From JAFLCM01 sp046154665 (GTDB taxonomy: Bacteria > Planctomycetota > Phycisphaerae > Phycisphaerales > UBA1924), in assembly GCA_046154665.1 (NCBI GenBank), contig JBJXFG010000017.1, positions 53,644-117,643 of the forward strand: DNA of 64,000 nt. The letters run 5' to 3'. Positions 21,546-29,499 of this stretch are shown here, one piece after another. Position 1 is the first letter of the stretch, and every line of letters starts with the position of its first letter. The notes under the pieces are model-generated. The model was given only the letters and a program-made list of their open reading frames with translations, was not told the DNA's origin and did not search any database. A program made the position numbers and the translations under genes.

Positions 21546-22220
21546 ATGTCGCACCGCCTGATGCTTGCCTCGGCCCTGGTTCTTGCCTGCTCGATCCCCG
21601 CGTCGCTGGCCTTGGCCGCGGACCCCAAGCCCACCGCCGCCGCGCCCACTGCAGCCGCCGGTACCGTCGAGTTTGATTTCACCGACATGAAGGGCGTCAA
21701 CGGCGTGTCGTTCTTCGCCGATTCCGCGCTCGAGCCCATCGTCGGCTTTGGCGGCGGCGTCGCCGGAAAGGTGATGTGGAACCCCACCGACCCCAAGGGA
21801 GTCACGGGCGAGATCACCATCCCCACGAAATCGCTCAAGACCCCCAACAAGGGCATGGACGACGCGATGTACGGTGCCGACTGGCTCAACGCCGAGAAGA
21901 ACCCCACCATCTCCGTCAAGATCAAGTCGATCAAGGAAGCCAAGCCCGGGACCAACGGCGTGATGGACCTCACCGCCGTGGTTGACCTGTCGCTGGCGGG
22001 CGTGACGAAGGAGATGACCATCCCCGTCGCTGCCTCGTACATGCCCGGTCGACTGGCCGACCGCACCGGCGGGCGCGTCAAGGGCGACTTGCTGGTGCTG
22101 CGCACCAGCTTCTCGCTGAACCGCAGCGACTTCGGCATCCAGGCCGGCCAGATCGCCGACGTGGTGGGCGAGAAGATCGAGATCCGCGCAGCGATCGCCG
22201 GGGCTCGCAAGGAAGGCTGA
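21546..22220 (+). CDS. YceI family secreted protein
   Basis: A 224-residue protein with a Sec signal peptide (about 1-25, ending ALAA) and a YceI lipocalin-like domain, which in the family binds isoprenoid or similar lipids in the periplasm. Typical marks are an FDFTDMKG start, SVKIKSIKE in the middle and the late segment LRTSFSLNRSDFGI. The ATG at 21546 starts the signal peptide; an upstream in-frame ATG gives an implausible N-terminus. It is followed by a related lipoprotein gene, so the two may be duplicates. Ligand unknown. Confidence 0.85.
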   Translation: MSHRLMLASALVLACSIPASLALAADPKPTAAAPTAAAGTVEFDFTDMKGVNGVSFFADSALEPIVGFGGGVAGKVMWNPTDPKGVTGEITIPTKSLKTPNKGMDDAMYGADWLNAEKNPTISVKIKSIKEAKPGTNGVMDLTAVVDLSLAGVTKEMTIPVAASYMPGRLADRTGGRVKGDLLVLRTSFSLNRSDFGIQAGQIADVVGEKIEIRAAIAGARKEG

Positions 22221-22274
22221 TCTCAATCCGCCTCCTCGGATTTCGCGCGATGCGTTCCGCAACGAACAACCCCA

Positions 22275-22306
22275 AACCACTGGCTCGGAAGCGCGCCGGT
22301 GGTTTT
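22275..22306 (+). terminator. rho-independent terminator of the YceI gene
   Basis: AACCACTGGC at 22275-22284 pairs with GCCGGTGGTT at 22295-22304, with one wobble, followed by a T-rich stretch. It sits 55 bases after the stop. Confidence 0.6.
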
Positions 22307-22346
22307 GCTCTTTCGATTTTCGGCCTTGTCACGCTGCCCGAGCGAC

Positions 22347-22428
22347 GAGCCCGGAGGGTGAGCGACGGGTTCTTCCGAACGACGGACGATTCGGTGCAGA
22401 TCAACCCGCTCGCTCACGCTCGGGGCTC
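22347..22428. repeat. inverted pair of GAGCCCGGAG/GTGAGCGACGGG repeats
   Basis: The 25-base unit at 22347-22371 is repeated in inverted orientation at 22403-22428 with one inserted base and a few differences. The right half lies inside the N-terminal coding region of the next gene, where it encodes NPLAHARGS. Confidence 0.65.
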
Positions 22429-23107
22429 GTGGTTCGGGAGTCTGCGGTGTGCGGTGTGTGGCGTGCTCGCACTGGCGTTGACCGGGTGCGAGCGCTCGGA
22501 GCCGCCCGCGCCCGTGGACCCTCCCGCCGCGGCGCGGCCTGAGACTGCGCCGCCGTCAGCACAGCCGGCGCTACGCCTCGTTGTTGTTTCGCACGCCCTT
22601 GACCCCGAGTCGACGATCCGCTTCACCTTCCCCGCGCCGCTCGAGATCTACGGCGGCGAAGCCAAGGACTTCGGCGGCGAACTCACGATCGATCCCGGCT
22701 TGTCGCCCTCGACTCTCCGCGGCTTCATCGAAGTCAAGACCGCCTCGGTTACCCTCGGCGAGCCCGACATCGACGAGAACGCCCACAGCGCCATGTTCAT
22801 GGGCGTCGAGAAGCACCCGACGTCGCGGTTCACCATCCGCGAGATCGTGCCGACGCCCGACAAGCCCGGGGCATTCACCATGCGCGGGCCGTTCACGCTC
22901 AAGGGGTATGAGATCGAGATCGAGGTGCCGGCGACGCTTGAGCCCGTTGCGCCCGCTGGCCCGAGTTCCGGTGCCGACGTGTGGACACTGAACGCCACAT
23001 GGGAGATCAACATTCTCAAGCCCTTCGGCATCCCCGGCCCGTCGTCCGACCCCGCCGCCGAGAGGGTGATTTTCACGACGGCTATCAGCCTGAGACTTGA
23101 GAAATAG
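22394..23107 (+). CDS. YceI-like lipoprotein
   Basis: A 237-residue lipoprotein from the GTG at 22394; the frame is open back to an ATG at 22250. A signal peptide with a lipobox LTGC (Cys32 from the GTG) is followed by a proline-alanine linker and a YceI-type beta-barrel domain. The region around FRNTLTP in other YceI proteins is here diverged, but the layout with SAMFMGVEKHPTSRFTIREI matches the family. The first residues, NPLAHARGS, come from a dispersed repeat, so the repeat supplies part of the signal peptide. It is probably anchored in a membrane facing the periplasm. It is paired with the YceI protein upstream. Confidence 0.75.
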   Translation: MQINPLAHARGSWFGSLRCAVCGVLALALTGCERSEPPAPVDPPAAARPETAPPSAQPALRLVVVSHALDPESTIRFTFPAPLEIYGGEAKDFGGELTIDPGLSPSTLRGFIEVKTASVTLGEPDIDENAHSAMFMGVEKHPTSRFTIREIVPTPDKPGAFTMRGPFTLKGYEIEIEVPATLEPVAPAGPSSGADVWTLNATWEINILKPFGIPGPSSDPAAERVIFTTAISLRLEK

Positions 23108-23319
23108 AGTGGGAAGGCGTTGCGTGCGGTGCGTCGGTCGGTTGGCGTGCGGCACTTGATCGGGGTGGTGCGGAGATCGCGTGCGATCCTCAAGGCCAAG
23201 CGCGGGCATCGCCCGATACACCGGAGCGGCGCGGCGGTGACTCCCGGTCTTACTCGGGAAGCCAAACCGACCGCGATGTTGTTCAACGCTCACCGTGCAT
23301 GTCGGGAGGATCGCGACCT

Positions 23320-23718
23320 ATGCTGCCCGCTCGTTCTGAATCGCTCTCGTCGACCGAATGGGTTTACCCGATGCGCCGCAGCCTGCCCGCCACCCGAGAA
23401 TCGCTCACCCACAAGTTCCAGATCGGGAACCACGAGGGCTACCTCACCGTGGGCTTCCATGACGACGGGAGCGTGGGGGAGATCTTCCTCAAGATGAGCA
23501 AGGAAGGCTCAACGATCTCCGGCATGTGCCAGGCCTTCTGCCGCGCGTTCAGCCTCAGCCTGCAGCACGGCCTGAGCTTGCGCGAGGCGGTTGACCGCTT
23601 CAAGGGCATGCGCTTCGAGCCCATGGGCGCGACGAGCAACCCCGATGTGCCCGAGGCTTCGAGCATCGTCGACTACATCGCGAAGTATCTCGAGCATCAC
23701 TTCCTGCGCGGGGAATAG
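23320..23718 (+). CDS. TSCPD domain protein, related to B12-dependent ribonucleotide reductase C-terminus
   Basis: A 132-residue stand-alone TSCPD domain. The run GYLTVGFHDDGSVGEIFLKM, then KEGSTISGMCQAFCRAFSLS and RFEPMGATSNPD, matches the C-terminal domain found on class II ribonucleotide reductases. No reductase gene is in the window. Its own role is unclear; it may act with a reductase encoded elsewhere. The ATG at 23320 has GGGAGGA nine bases upstream; an ATG at 23299 would add seven residues. Confidence 0.8.
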   Translation: MLPARSESLSSTEWVYPMRRSLPATRESLTHKFQIGNHEGYLTVGFHDDGSVGEIFLKMSKEGSTISGMCQAFCRAFSLSLQHGLSLREAVDRFKGMRFEPMGATSNPDVPEASSIVDYIAKYLEHHFLRGE

Positions 23719-23782
23719 GCGATCAGTTCAGCCCATCCGCTGGCCGCGCGAAGTGGTAGATCAGAGCGAGCCCGACGCCGCA

Positions 23783-24982
23783 TCATGCGCTCGATGGCGG
23801 GGATTGCACCCGCCCCCTCCACGCCCGTTTCCCCGTGACGCTCAGCCACAGTGAGTGCCACTGGATGGCGGTCATCATCAGCACGCCCAAGGGGTGCAGG
23901 GCCACGCTCAGCGGGGAGTGGCGGAACGCCCGGGCCAGCATCACCCGCTGCGCCAGCGCCGCCGCGATGCACGCCAGCGCCGGGCCGGTCCAGCGCGTTG
24001 ATGTCGCGTCGAAGCCCCACGCCGCGATGAGGTATGCCCACGGCAGCACGTGCCCGCACAGGTGTGCCGCGGTCAGGAAAATCAGCAGAGGCACCGAGCC
24101 GAGCCCTTCGTAGGCGTTCTTGGCGAACCCGCGCCAGGTCTGGGCCAGGCCGCGGTACATGCGGACTTGGCACAACTCGGTGCCGTCGAACAGGTCGGTG
24201 CGGAAGCCGGCGCGGCGGAAGGTTCGGGGCATCATGATGCCGTCGTGCATGGAGGCCTTGAACGCGCTGTGGCCGCCGGTGGACTGGTAGGCGTCGGCGC
24301 GGGCGAAGAGGAACTGCCCGCAGCCGGCGCTCGCCGCGGGATCGAGCGTGCGGCGCATCCGCGGCATCGGCAGGTAGCCGAACAGGATGAAAAAGATCAT
24401 CGGCACCACGGCGTGCTCGGCCCACGAGCCGGTGAGCTGGCGCGGGAAGGTCGACACCAACGCGGCGTCACGGTCCTGGGCGTGCGCCAGCGCGGCGCTG
24501 ACCGCGCCGGGCTCGAAGCGCACGTCGGCGTCGGTGAACAGCAGCCACGAGGCCCCGCGCGAACACGCCGCCTCGCCCATGCGGAAGCACGCGTGCTGCT
24601 TGCCGTTCCAGCCTGCGGGGAGCGGCCGCGTCTCGACGGCGATCACGCGCGAGTCCTCCGCGGCGAGCCGTGCCAAGATGGTCGGCGTCGCATCCGTGCT
24701 CTGGTCGTCGTACACCAGCACCTCGATCGGTGCGTGCGTCGACAGCAGCACAGAGCGCACGCATGCTTCGAGGTTCGCCTCCTCGTTGCGAGCCGGCACG
24801 CACACCGCGACTTTGGTGGCTCGGGCGTCCTGCCTGTGAGGGACTTCGCCGGGCACCGCCACCGACGGGACGCCTGTGCCACCCGCCTGCGCTCGGTACA
24901 CCTTTAGATTGATGATCGTCATCGTGAACGTGATCGCCACGATGGCCAGTCCGAAGAAGAGGATCGCCGCCCACACGATCAT
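23783..24982 (-). CDS. family 2 glycosyltransferase of the carotenoid cluster
   Basis: A 399-residue membrane-bound GT-A glycosyltransferase. It has an N-terminal helix (about 3-25), the GT2 entry VAVCVPARNEEANLEACV, a metal-binding DAD in LLFTDADVRFEPG, and acceptor-side motifs SAGCGQFLFARADAY and HDGIMMPRTFRRAGF. Several C-terminal helices follow. It resembles CrtQ/HpnB-type enzymes. With the neighbouring acyltransferase, desaturases and aldehyde dehydrogenase it probably glycosylates a carotenoid acid, as in staphyloxanthin synthesis. Its start overlaps the acyltransferase stop (ATGA). Residues linking helix and catalytic domain (ending HRQDARAT) derive from an in-frame palindrome at 24816-24884. 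Confidence 0.82.
   Translation of the reverse strand: MIVWAAILFFGLAIVAITFTMTIINLKVYRAQAGGTGVPSVAVPGEVPHRQDARATKVAVCVPARNEEANLEACVRSVLLSTHAPIEVLVYDDQSTDATPTILARLAAEDSRVIAVETRPLPAGWNGKQHACFRMGEAACSRGASWLLFTDADVRFEPGAVSAALAHAQDRDAALVSTFPRQLTGSWAEHAVVPMIFFILFGYLPMPRMRRTLDPAASAGCGQFLFARADAYQSTGGHSAFKASMHDGIMMPRTFRRAGFRTDLFDGTELCQVRMYRGLAQTWRGFAKNAYEGLGSVPLLIFLTAAHLCGHVLPWAYLIAAWGFDATSTRWTGPALACIAAALAQRVMLARAFRHSPLSVALHPLGVLMMTAIQWHSLWLSVTGKRAWRGRVQSPPSSA
24816..24884. repeat. in-frame palindromic element inside the glycosyltransferase gene
   Basis: The 16-base arms 24816-24831 and 24869-24884 are inverted copies with two mismatches. The 69-base element equals 23 codons and keeps the frame open. 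It encodes a linker of the form GTGVPSV...HRQDARAT. Confidence 0.6.
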
Positions 24983-25923
24983 CGCGCGGCCTCCTTGCGT
25001 ATGGCGGCGGGGGGGCGAGGGAGGGTGCCGCGGACTTCGATCTGGTTGCCCCTGCCGGTGATTTTCTGCCAGAGGTCGTAGAACGGGTTGATGCGTGTGC
25101 TTCCCGCGCCCATCAGCGGCACGAACCGCGCCGGATCGCGCGCGATCACCGCCTCGGCGAGCTCGTGCGTGCATGACTTCATCGTCGCCTGCATCGCGCG
25201 CAGCCAGTCGGTGGTTGATGGTGCCGACGCACGATTGGAGCCGCCCGCGTGAGCGGTCGCTCCCGTGTTCGCCTCACGCTCTGGACGGTCCTCTCGCGCG
25301 GACGGCTCCGCGCCACGAACCGGCACCTCTTCAAGACGGACGAACGTTTCGGCCCGCTGGTCGGTCCAGAAGGCGTACTCGATGGCGCAGCAGAGCACGC
25401 GGACTCCCGGCGTGCGTGCGGCGAGCCACGCCGCGCCGGGCCGCAGTCTCGGCGGCGTGCGCGGGTCGTGGAAGTGCCCCTGGGCCGTGACCCACAGCGA
25501 CGTCCGCGGCTCGGCGGCGAAACGCTCGAGCATGTACGCACCCATCGCCTCAAGGCTCGCGGGGGAGTCAGGGTCGATCCCGAACACGCCGAGTTTGCGG
25601 AAGATGCCGAAGCGCTTCAGCATCGCAGCGTCCATCGGGGCGGCGCTTGGGCGCGGTGTGTCGTCCGCGTTGGTCCACTTGTGATAGTGCAGCAGGATGG
25701 CGGTCATCGGGTCCCACCATGAGCCGTGGGTCATCACGATGATCGCGGGGCCGTTGTACCGGTTCAGCGAGTGCAGACACTCGGCGGAACCCGGCATCAG
25801 GCGCACGGCGAAGAACTTTTTGGCGAACAGGCGGCGCGTGTACCACACGAAGACCCGCGTCACCCGTGGGTCGGGCTTCGCGGGGATCAGCGTGGGGGAA
25901 TAGGCGGGCTCTGCTGCGGGCAT
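24979..25923 (-). CDS. lysophospholipid-type acyltransferase of the carotenoid cluster
   Basis: A 314-residue PlsC-like acyltransferase. The catalytic HX4D motif is seen as HGSWWD (about residues 60-65), preceded by YNGPAIIVMT. The segment WVTAQGHFHDPR fits the second acyltransferase block. Position between a CrtI-like desaturase and a glycosyltransferase suggests a CrtO-type role: acylating the sugar of a carotenoid glycoside. Its start overlaps the desaturase stop by one base (TGATG) and its stop overlaps the glycosyltransferase start. A longer open frame up to 26943 is only the antisense-phase shadow of the desaturase. Confidence 0.82.
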   Translation of the reverse strand: MPAAEPAYSPTLIPAKPDPRVTRVFVWYTRRLFAKKFFAVRLMPGSAECLHSLNRYNGPAIIVMTHGSWWDPMTAILLHYHKWTNADDTPRPSAAPMDAAMLKRFGIFRKLGVFGIDPDSPASLEAMGAYMLERFAAEPRTSLWVTAQGHFHDPRTPPRLRPGAAWLAARTPGVRVLCCAIEYAFWTDQRAETFVRLEEVPVRGAEPSAREDRPEREANTGATAHAGGSNRASAPSTTDWLRAMQATMKSCTHELAEAVIARDPARFVPLMGAGSTRINPFYDLWQKITGRGNQIEVRGTLPRPPAAIRKEAAR

Positions 25924-27563
25924 CACACCCCCGCGAGTTCGCGCTTCGGCACGCGGGTCGTCACCGGCGGCGTCGCGTCGATCGCCATCGGCTCGACTCC
26001 GAAATCCTGCGCGACACAACGCGCTGCGGTGACGCCCGACATCAGCACCATCGGCACGCCCGGCCCGGGGTTGACGCTGCCGCCGGCGAGGTAGAGGCCC
26101 TTCATCACGCCCGAGCGGTTGCGCGGCTTGAACCCGCCGATGAGTTTGCCGTGCGACGCCAGGCCGTAGATCGCGCCGCCCTCGGCGTTGTACATGGTGT
26201 CGATCATGTCGGGCGTGAGGTGTGTCTCGACGAGGATGCGGTCTTCGAGGTCGGGCATGCCGCAACGCTTGAGTTTGTCGATGACGACGGGTCGGTACTG
26301 GTCGAGGAGCTTGCCCTCGCCGCGCGAGCCCCACCGCGGGGCGCTGGCGGGGTTCGCCGGCGTGTGGATCAGCGCGTAGAACGCCTCGCAGCCCGGCGGC
26401 GCCTGGGCCGGATCGGTGCGCGACGGCACGGCGAGATAGATCGAAGGGTCGCGGGCCGGGATCGACTTGTTGTAGATGTCGTCGAACTCCGCGTGCGAGT
26501 CGCGGCTGAACAGGAAGCAGTGGTGCGCGAGGTGGTCGTACTGGCGGTCGAGCGCCAGGTAAAGCACCAGCCCGCTGCACGCCGGCTTGTAGCTGGCCGC
26601 GACGCGCCGCTGAGCCGACGACCCGGCCGACCCGCCCACCAGCCCGGCGAGCGAGCGCTGCACATCGCAGTTCGAGACCACGGCGTCGGCGTGGATCACC
26701 TTGCCGCCTTCGAGTTCGACTCCCGAGGCGCGTCCGCCGGATTCCAGAATCCGGGCCACTTTCACGCCGGTGATGACGTTCGCCCCGCGCTCGCGGAGCA
26801 GGCGCTCGAGGCTCCGCGCCACTTCGCGCGTGCCACCCATGGGGTACCAGCAGCCGTGGTCCGTCTGGGCGGCGGCGATCAGCGTGAGGATCGTCGGGGC
26901 GAGGAACGGCGAGGAGCCGACGTACTGCAGGAAGTGCTCGCACATCTGCCGCACATGCGGCTCGGTGATCATCTTGTGCAGCGTGGCGCCCACCGTCGAG
27001 TGCAGGCGCATCGCCATGACGTCGCGCAGCAGGCCCGGGTCTGTCGGCGGCTTTTCGCGCATGAGGTCGGTCATGCCGCCGAGGTCTTTGTAGAAGAAGA
27101 CCTTCTCGGAAAGCCGCAGCATGCGCCGCGAGTAGTTGATGAAACCGAGGTACGACGAGCCAACCGCTTTTCCAGGAAACTGGTGGTCGAGTTCCGCGGC
27201 CATCGTCTCGGGTTTCTGGCGCAGGTTCAGCACGGTGCCGTCGTCAAAGAAGCAGCGCCACTGCGGGTCGAGGTTGACCAGATCGATCTCGTCCGCGGGC
27301 GTGCGGCCGGCGCGGCGCAGGATGCCGCGCAGCACGTCCGGGATCGTGATGATCGTCGGCCCCATGTCGAAGTTGAAGCGGCCGGCGCGGGTGTCGGCGA
27401 TCAGCACGTTCATCTTGCCGCCGAGGTGGTCGTTCTTCTCGATGAGCGTGACCTCAAAGCCGTGGGTCTGCAGTTCGCACGCGGCGGCGAGCCCGGCCAG
27501 ACCGGCACCGATGACGACGATGTGGCGGCTGGAAGCTGTCGGTGTGGTTGTCGGGGTGGGCAT
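25923..27563 (-). CDS. CrtI/CrtN/CrtP-type carotenoid desaturase or oxidase
   Basis: A 546-residue FAD enzyme of the phytoene desaturase superfamily. The dinucleotide-binding motif is VVIGAGLAGLAAA (about 16-28), with DMGPTIITIPDVL shortly after, and the C-terminal FAD motif GLYLAGGSVNPGPGVPM close to the end. Which polyene step it catalyses cannot be read from sequence alone. Co-location with aldehyde dehydrogenase, acyltransferase and glycosyltransferase suggests a CrtP-like oxidase giving a terminal aldehyde. The ATG at 27563 is preferred over a TTG at 27593. It lies 57 bases downstream of the aldehyde dehydrogenase. Confidence 0.88.
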   Translation of the reverse strand: MPTPTTTPTASSRHIVVIGAGLAGLAAACELQTHGFEVTLIEKNDHLGGKMNVLIADTRAGRFNFDMGPTIITIPDVLRGILRRAGRTPADEIDLVNLDPQWRCFFDDGTVLNLRQKPETMAAELDHQFPGKAVGSSYLGFINYSRRMLRLSEKVFFYKDLGGMTDLMREKPPTDPGLLRDVMAMRLHSTVGATLHKMITEPHVRQMCEHFLQYVGSSPFLAPTILTLIAAAQTDHGCWYPMGGTREVARSLERLLRERGANVITGVKVARILESGGRASGVELEGGKVIHADAVVSNCDVQRSLAGLVGGSAGSSAQRRVAASYKPACSGLVLYLALDRQYDHLAHHCFLFSRDSHAEFDDIYNKSIPARDPSIYLAVPSRTDPAQAPPGCEAFYALIHTPANPASAPRWGSRGEGKLLDQYRPVVIDKLKRCGMPDLEDRILVETHLTPDMIDTMYNAEGGAIYGLASHGKLIGGFKPRNRSGVMKGLYLAGGSVNPGPGVPMVLMSGVTAARCVAQDFGVEPMAIDATPPVTTRVPKRELAGV

Positions 27564-27620
27564 GGGGCGGGCGGGGATAGGTTGGGTGGGCAAAGCTGAT
27601 CGTGAAGAGAGTGACAGCCG

Positions 27621-29219
27621 TCAGGCACGTCGCGCCGGCGAAAGGGATTCGTCCGGACGCGGTGGGGGGGATGCAGCGGGACTGGGTCGATTTCTGGCGG
27701 AAATGGCACCGGCGGCCTCGCCTGGCGCGGACGTGTTTGGCACCGCTTTCTTGCCAGGTGCCCCGTACATCCACCCCGTCAGTTTGGAAAGCACGGCGGC
27801 GGTGGCCGCGGTCATCGGCTCCACCGGCGGGCGGATCGACGGCGACGTGCGACTCACATGAACCGCCCGTGTCATCGCCAGCAGCCCCTCGGCCCCGCGC
27901 GACACGCCCCACCCGCTCTCGCCGCGGCCCGCCAGGCACACGCCGGGATGGGCCGAGGGCAGCACGGCGTCATTGAACGTCACGATGCCCGCGCCCAGCG
28001 CTTCGGCCAGCTGCAGGCTTTGATCGGATCGCGGCCTCCGCGTGAACACGCTCGCCGAGAGGTGTTGCGGGCAGGCGCGGTGGATCGCCAGCGCTGCTTC
28101 GATGGAATCGACGGGCACGACGGCCAAGAGCGGGCCGAAGTGCTCGCCGCGCACCGCCGATTCGTCGCCGTGGCAGTCGACGATGGCGGTTGGCGTGAAG
28201 TGCCGCCCCCGCGCCGGCTCCATCACACCCGAGAGCGTCCGCGCAGAACCCCGACCGTGAGGGAGGGGTTTCCTCGGGTCTCTCTGGAGCGATGAAGAGA
28301 CCCCTTCCTGACGGTCGGGGTTCTGTGCGATGGTGTCGCGCGCCACATCCCACACGCGCTGGGCCGCGGCCTCGTTCACCATCGCCACCGGCTTGGCCGA
28401 GGCCGCCAGCGGCGCGAGCGCCTTCAGAAACTCGGCATAAACATCCCGCAAAACCAGCGCGCGGCGCGGGGCCATGCAGGTCTGACCGGCGTTGATCGTC
28501 GCCGCCGCCCAGATGCTCCGCGCCGCCAGGGCCGCGTCGGCGTCCTCCAGCACGAAGGCGCTGTCGCAGCCGGAGAGTTCGAGCGTGGTCGGCGTCAGTG
28601 TTTCGCCGGCCCATGCGGCGATCGCCCGGCCTACCTTCGTCGAGCCCGTGAACACGAGGTGATCCAGCCGATGCTCGCGGAGCATCCGCGGCCCGGCCTC
28701 ACGCGAGGGTTCGGTCCACTCAAGCTCGCTCGAAGTCAGCCCCGCCGCGCGTGCAAGCTCCAATAGCCTTGTCTGCGAGAGCGGGCTGTTCTCGCTGGGC
28801 TTCACGATGACCCGATTCCCCGCCGTCAGCGCGTGTACCAACTGGATGCCCAGCAGCTGCACCGGGTAGTTCCAGGTGGCGATGATGCCCACGGTCCCCA
28901 GCGGAACGCGACGGACCCTGTGTGACTGTCCCAGCGTCCACAGCCCGCCCCAACCCACGGCCCTCTCGCGCAGCAGCGATGGAGCCCGTCGTTCCAGCCA
29001 GCGGCACGCCGAGAGCAGCGGCACGATGTCTTGCACCAGCGCGTCCCGGGCCGGCTTGCCCGTGTCCTGCTCGATCAAGCCGGCGAGTTCCTCGCGGGCC
29101 CCGGCGACGGCAGCGCGGAATCGGCGCAGCCACGCCATCCGCAGAGGCGAAGCGGGTTGTTCCGCCCATGCGGTGGGATCATCAGGATGCGGTGCCGTGC
29201 GCTCCGCCGGGGCGATCAT
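27621..29219 (-). CDS. aldehyde dehydrogenase, carotenoid cluster (AldH type)
   Basis: A 532-residue NAD(P)-dependent aldehyde dehydrogenase. Motifs in order: IIATWNYPVQL, VIVKPSENSPL, FTGSTKVG, the glutamate in LELSGCDSAF and the catalytic cysteine in NAGQTCMAPRR. A late HPGVCLAGRGESGWG segment is present. In the C30 carotenoid pathway of Staphylococcus and of planctomycetes, AldH oxidises a carotenoid aldehyde to the acid that is then glycosylated. That role is inferred from the neighbours. About 29 residues after QRVWDVARDTI come from a palindromic element in frame (28242-28328). The ATG at 29219 starts the gene; it diverges from the second desaturase. Confidence 0.88.
   Translation of the reverse strand: MIAPAERTAPHPDDPTAWAEQPASPLRMAWLRRFRAAVAGAREELAGLIEQDTGKPARDALVQDIVPLLSACRWLERRAPSLLRERAVGWGGLWTLGQSHRVRRVPLGTVGIIATWNYPVQLLGIQLVHALTAGNRVIVKPSENSPLSQTRLLELARAAGLTSSELEWTEPSREAGPRMLREHRLDHLVFTGSTKVGRAIAAWAGETLTPTTLELSGCDSAFVLEDADAALAARSIWAAATINAGQTCMAPRRALVLRDVYAEFLKALAPLAASAKPVAMVNEAAAQRVWDVARDTIAQNPDRQEGVSSSLQRDPRKPLPHGRGSARTLSGVMEPARGRHFTPTAIVDCHGDESAVRGEHFGPLLAVVPVDSIEAALAIHRACPQHLSASVFTRRPRSDQSLQLAEALGAGIVTFNDAVLPSAHPGVCLAGRGESGWGVSRGAEGLLAMTRAVHVSRTSPSIRPPVEPMTAATAAVLSKLTGWMYGAPGKKAVPNTSAPGEAAGAISARNRPSPAASPPPRPDESLSPARRA
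28242..28328. repeat. in-frame palindromic element (KPLPHGRGS family) inside aldH
   Basis: About 30 bases at each end are inverted near-copies: CAGAACCCCGACCGTGAGGG on the left and its mirror on the right, with an unrelated centre. The element spans about 87 bases, or 29 codons, without a stop on the coding strand. Sister copies are at 61571-61650 and 40590-40619. Confidence 0.75.
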
Positions 29220-29433
29220 GGAGCGATCGTAGCCGATCCCCAGCGACTTTCCGTGCGGATCGAGTCCCCAGGGCGAGGATAAGGGCTGATCTGGCACGGG
29301 CCTGAAGGCGAGCCAGGTGCAAAGCGCCGCGTTCGCGCTGGTGTGCGATTCAATCCGCCTGCGGGACTTCCCGCAGACATCCGCTTGCATCCATGCGATG
29401 TCGCGCCGCGAAAGCCGAGTCGCAGTCCAGCAG

Positions 29434-29473
29434 CCGCCGCTCGCTCGGGTCCAGCCACCCTGGCGAGCGGCGG
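29434..29473. promoter_or_regulatory. candidate operator between divergent carotenoid genes
   Basis: A perfect 11-base inverted repeat, CCGCCGCTCGC at 29434-29444 and GCGAGCGGCGG at 29463-29473, with an 18-base centre. It lies 27 bases before the second desaturase and in the shared upstream region with aldH, where one regulator could control both arms. Confidence 0.35.
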
Positions 29474-29499
29474 TATTTCACTCGCCTTACCCTCCGCCG

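Noticed and set aside
24979..26943. 654-residue frame suggesting a fusion upstream of the acyltransferase
   Set aside because: The first half is an out-of-frame reading of the CrtI-like gene; the real acyltransferase starts at 25923.
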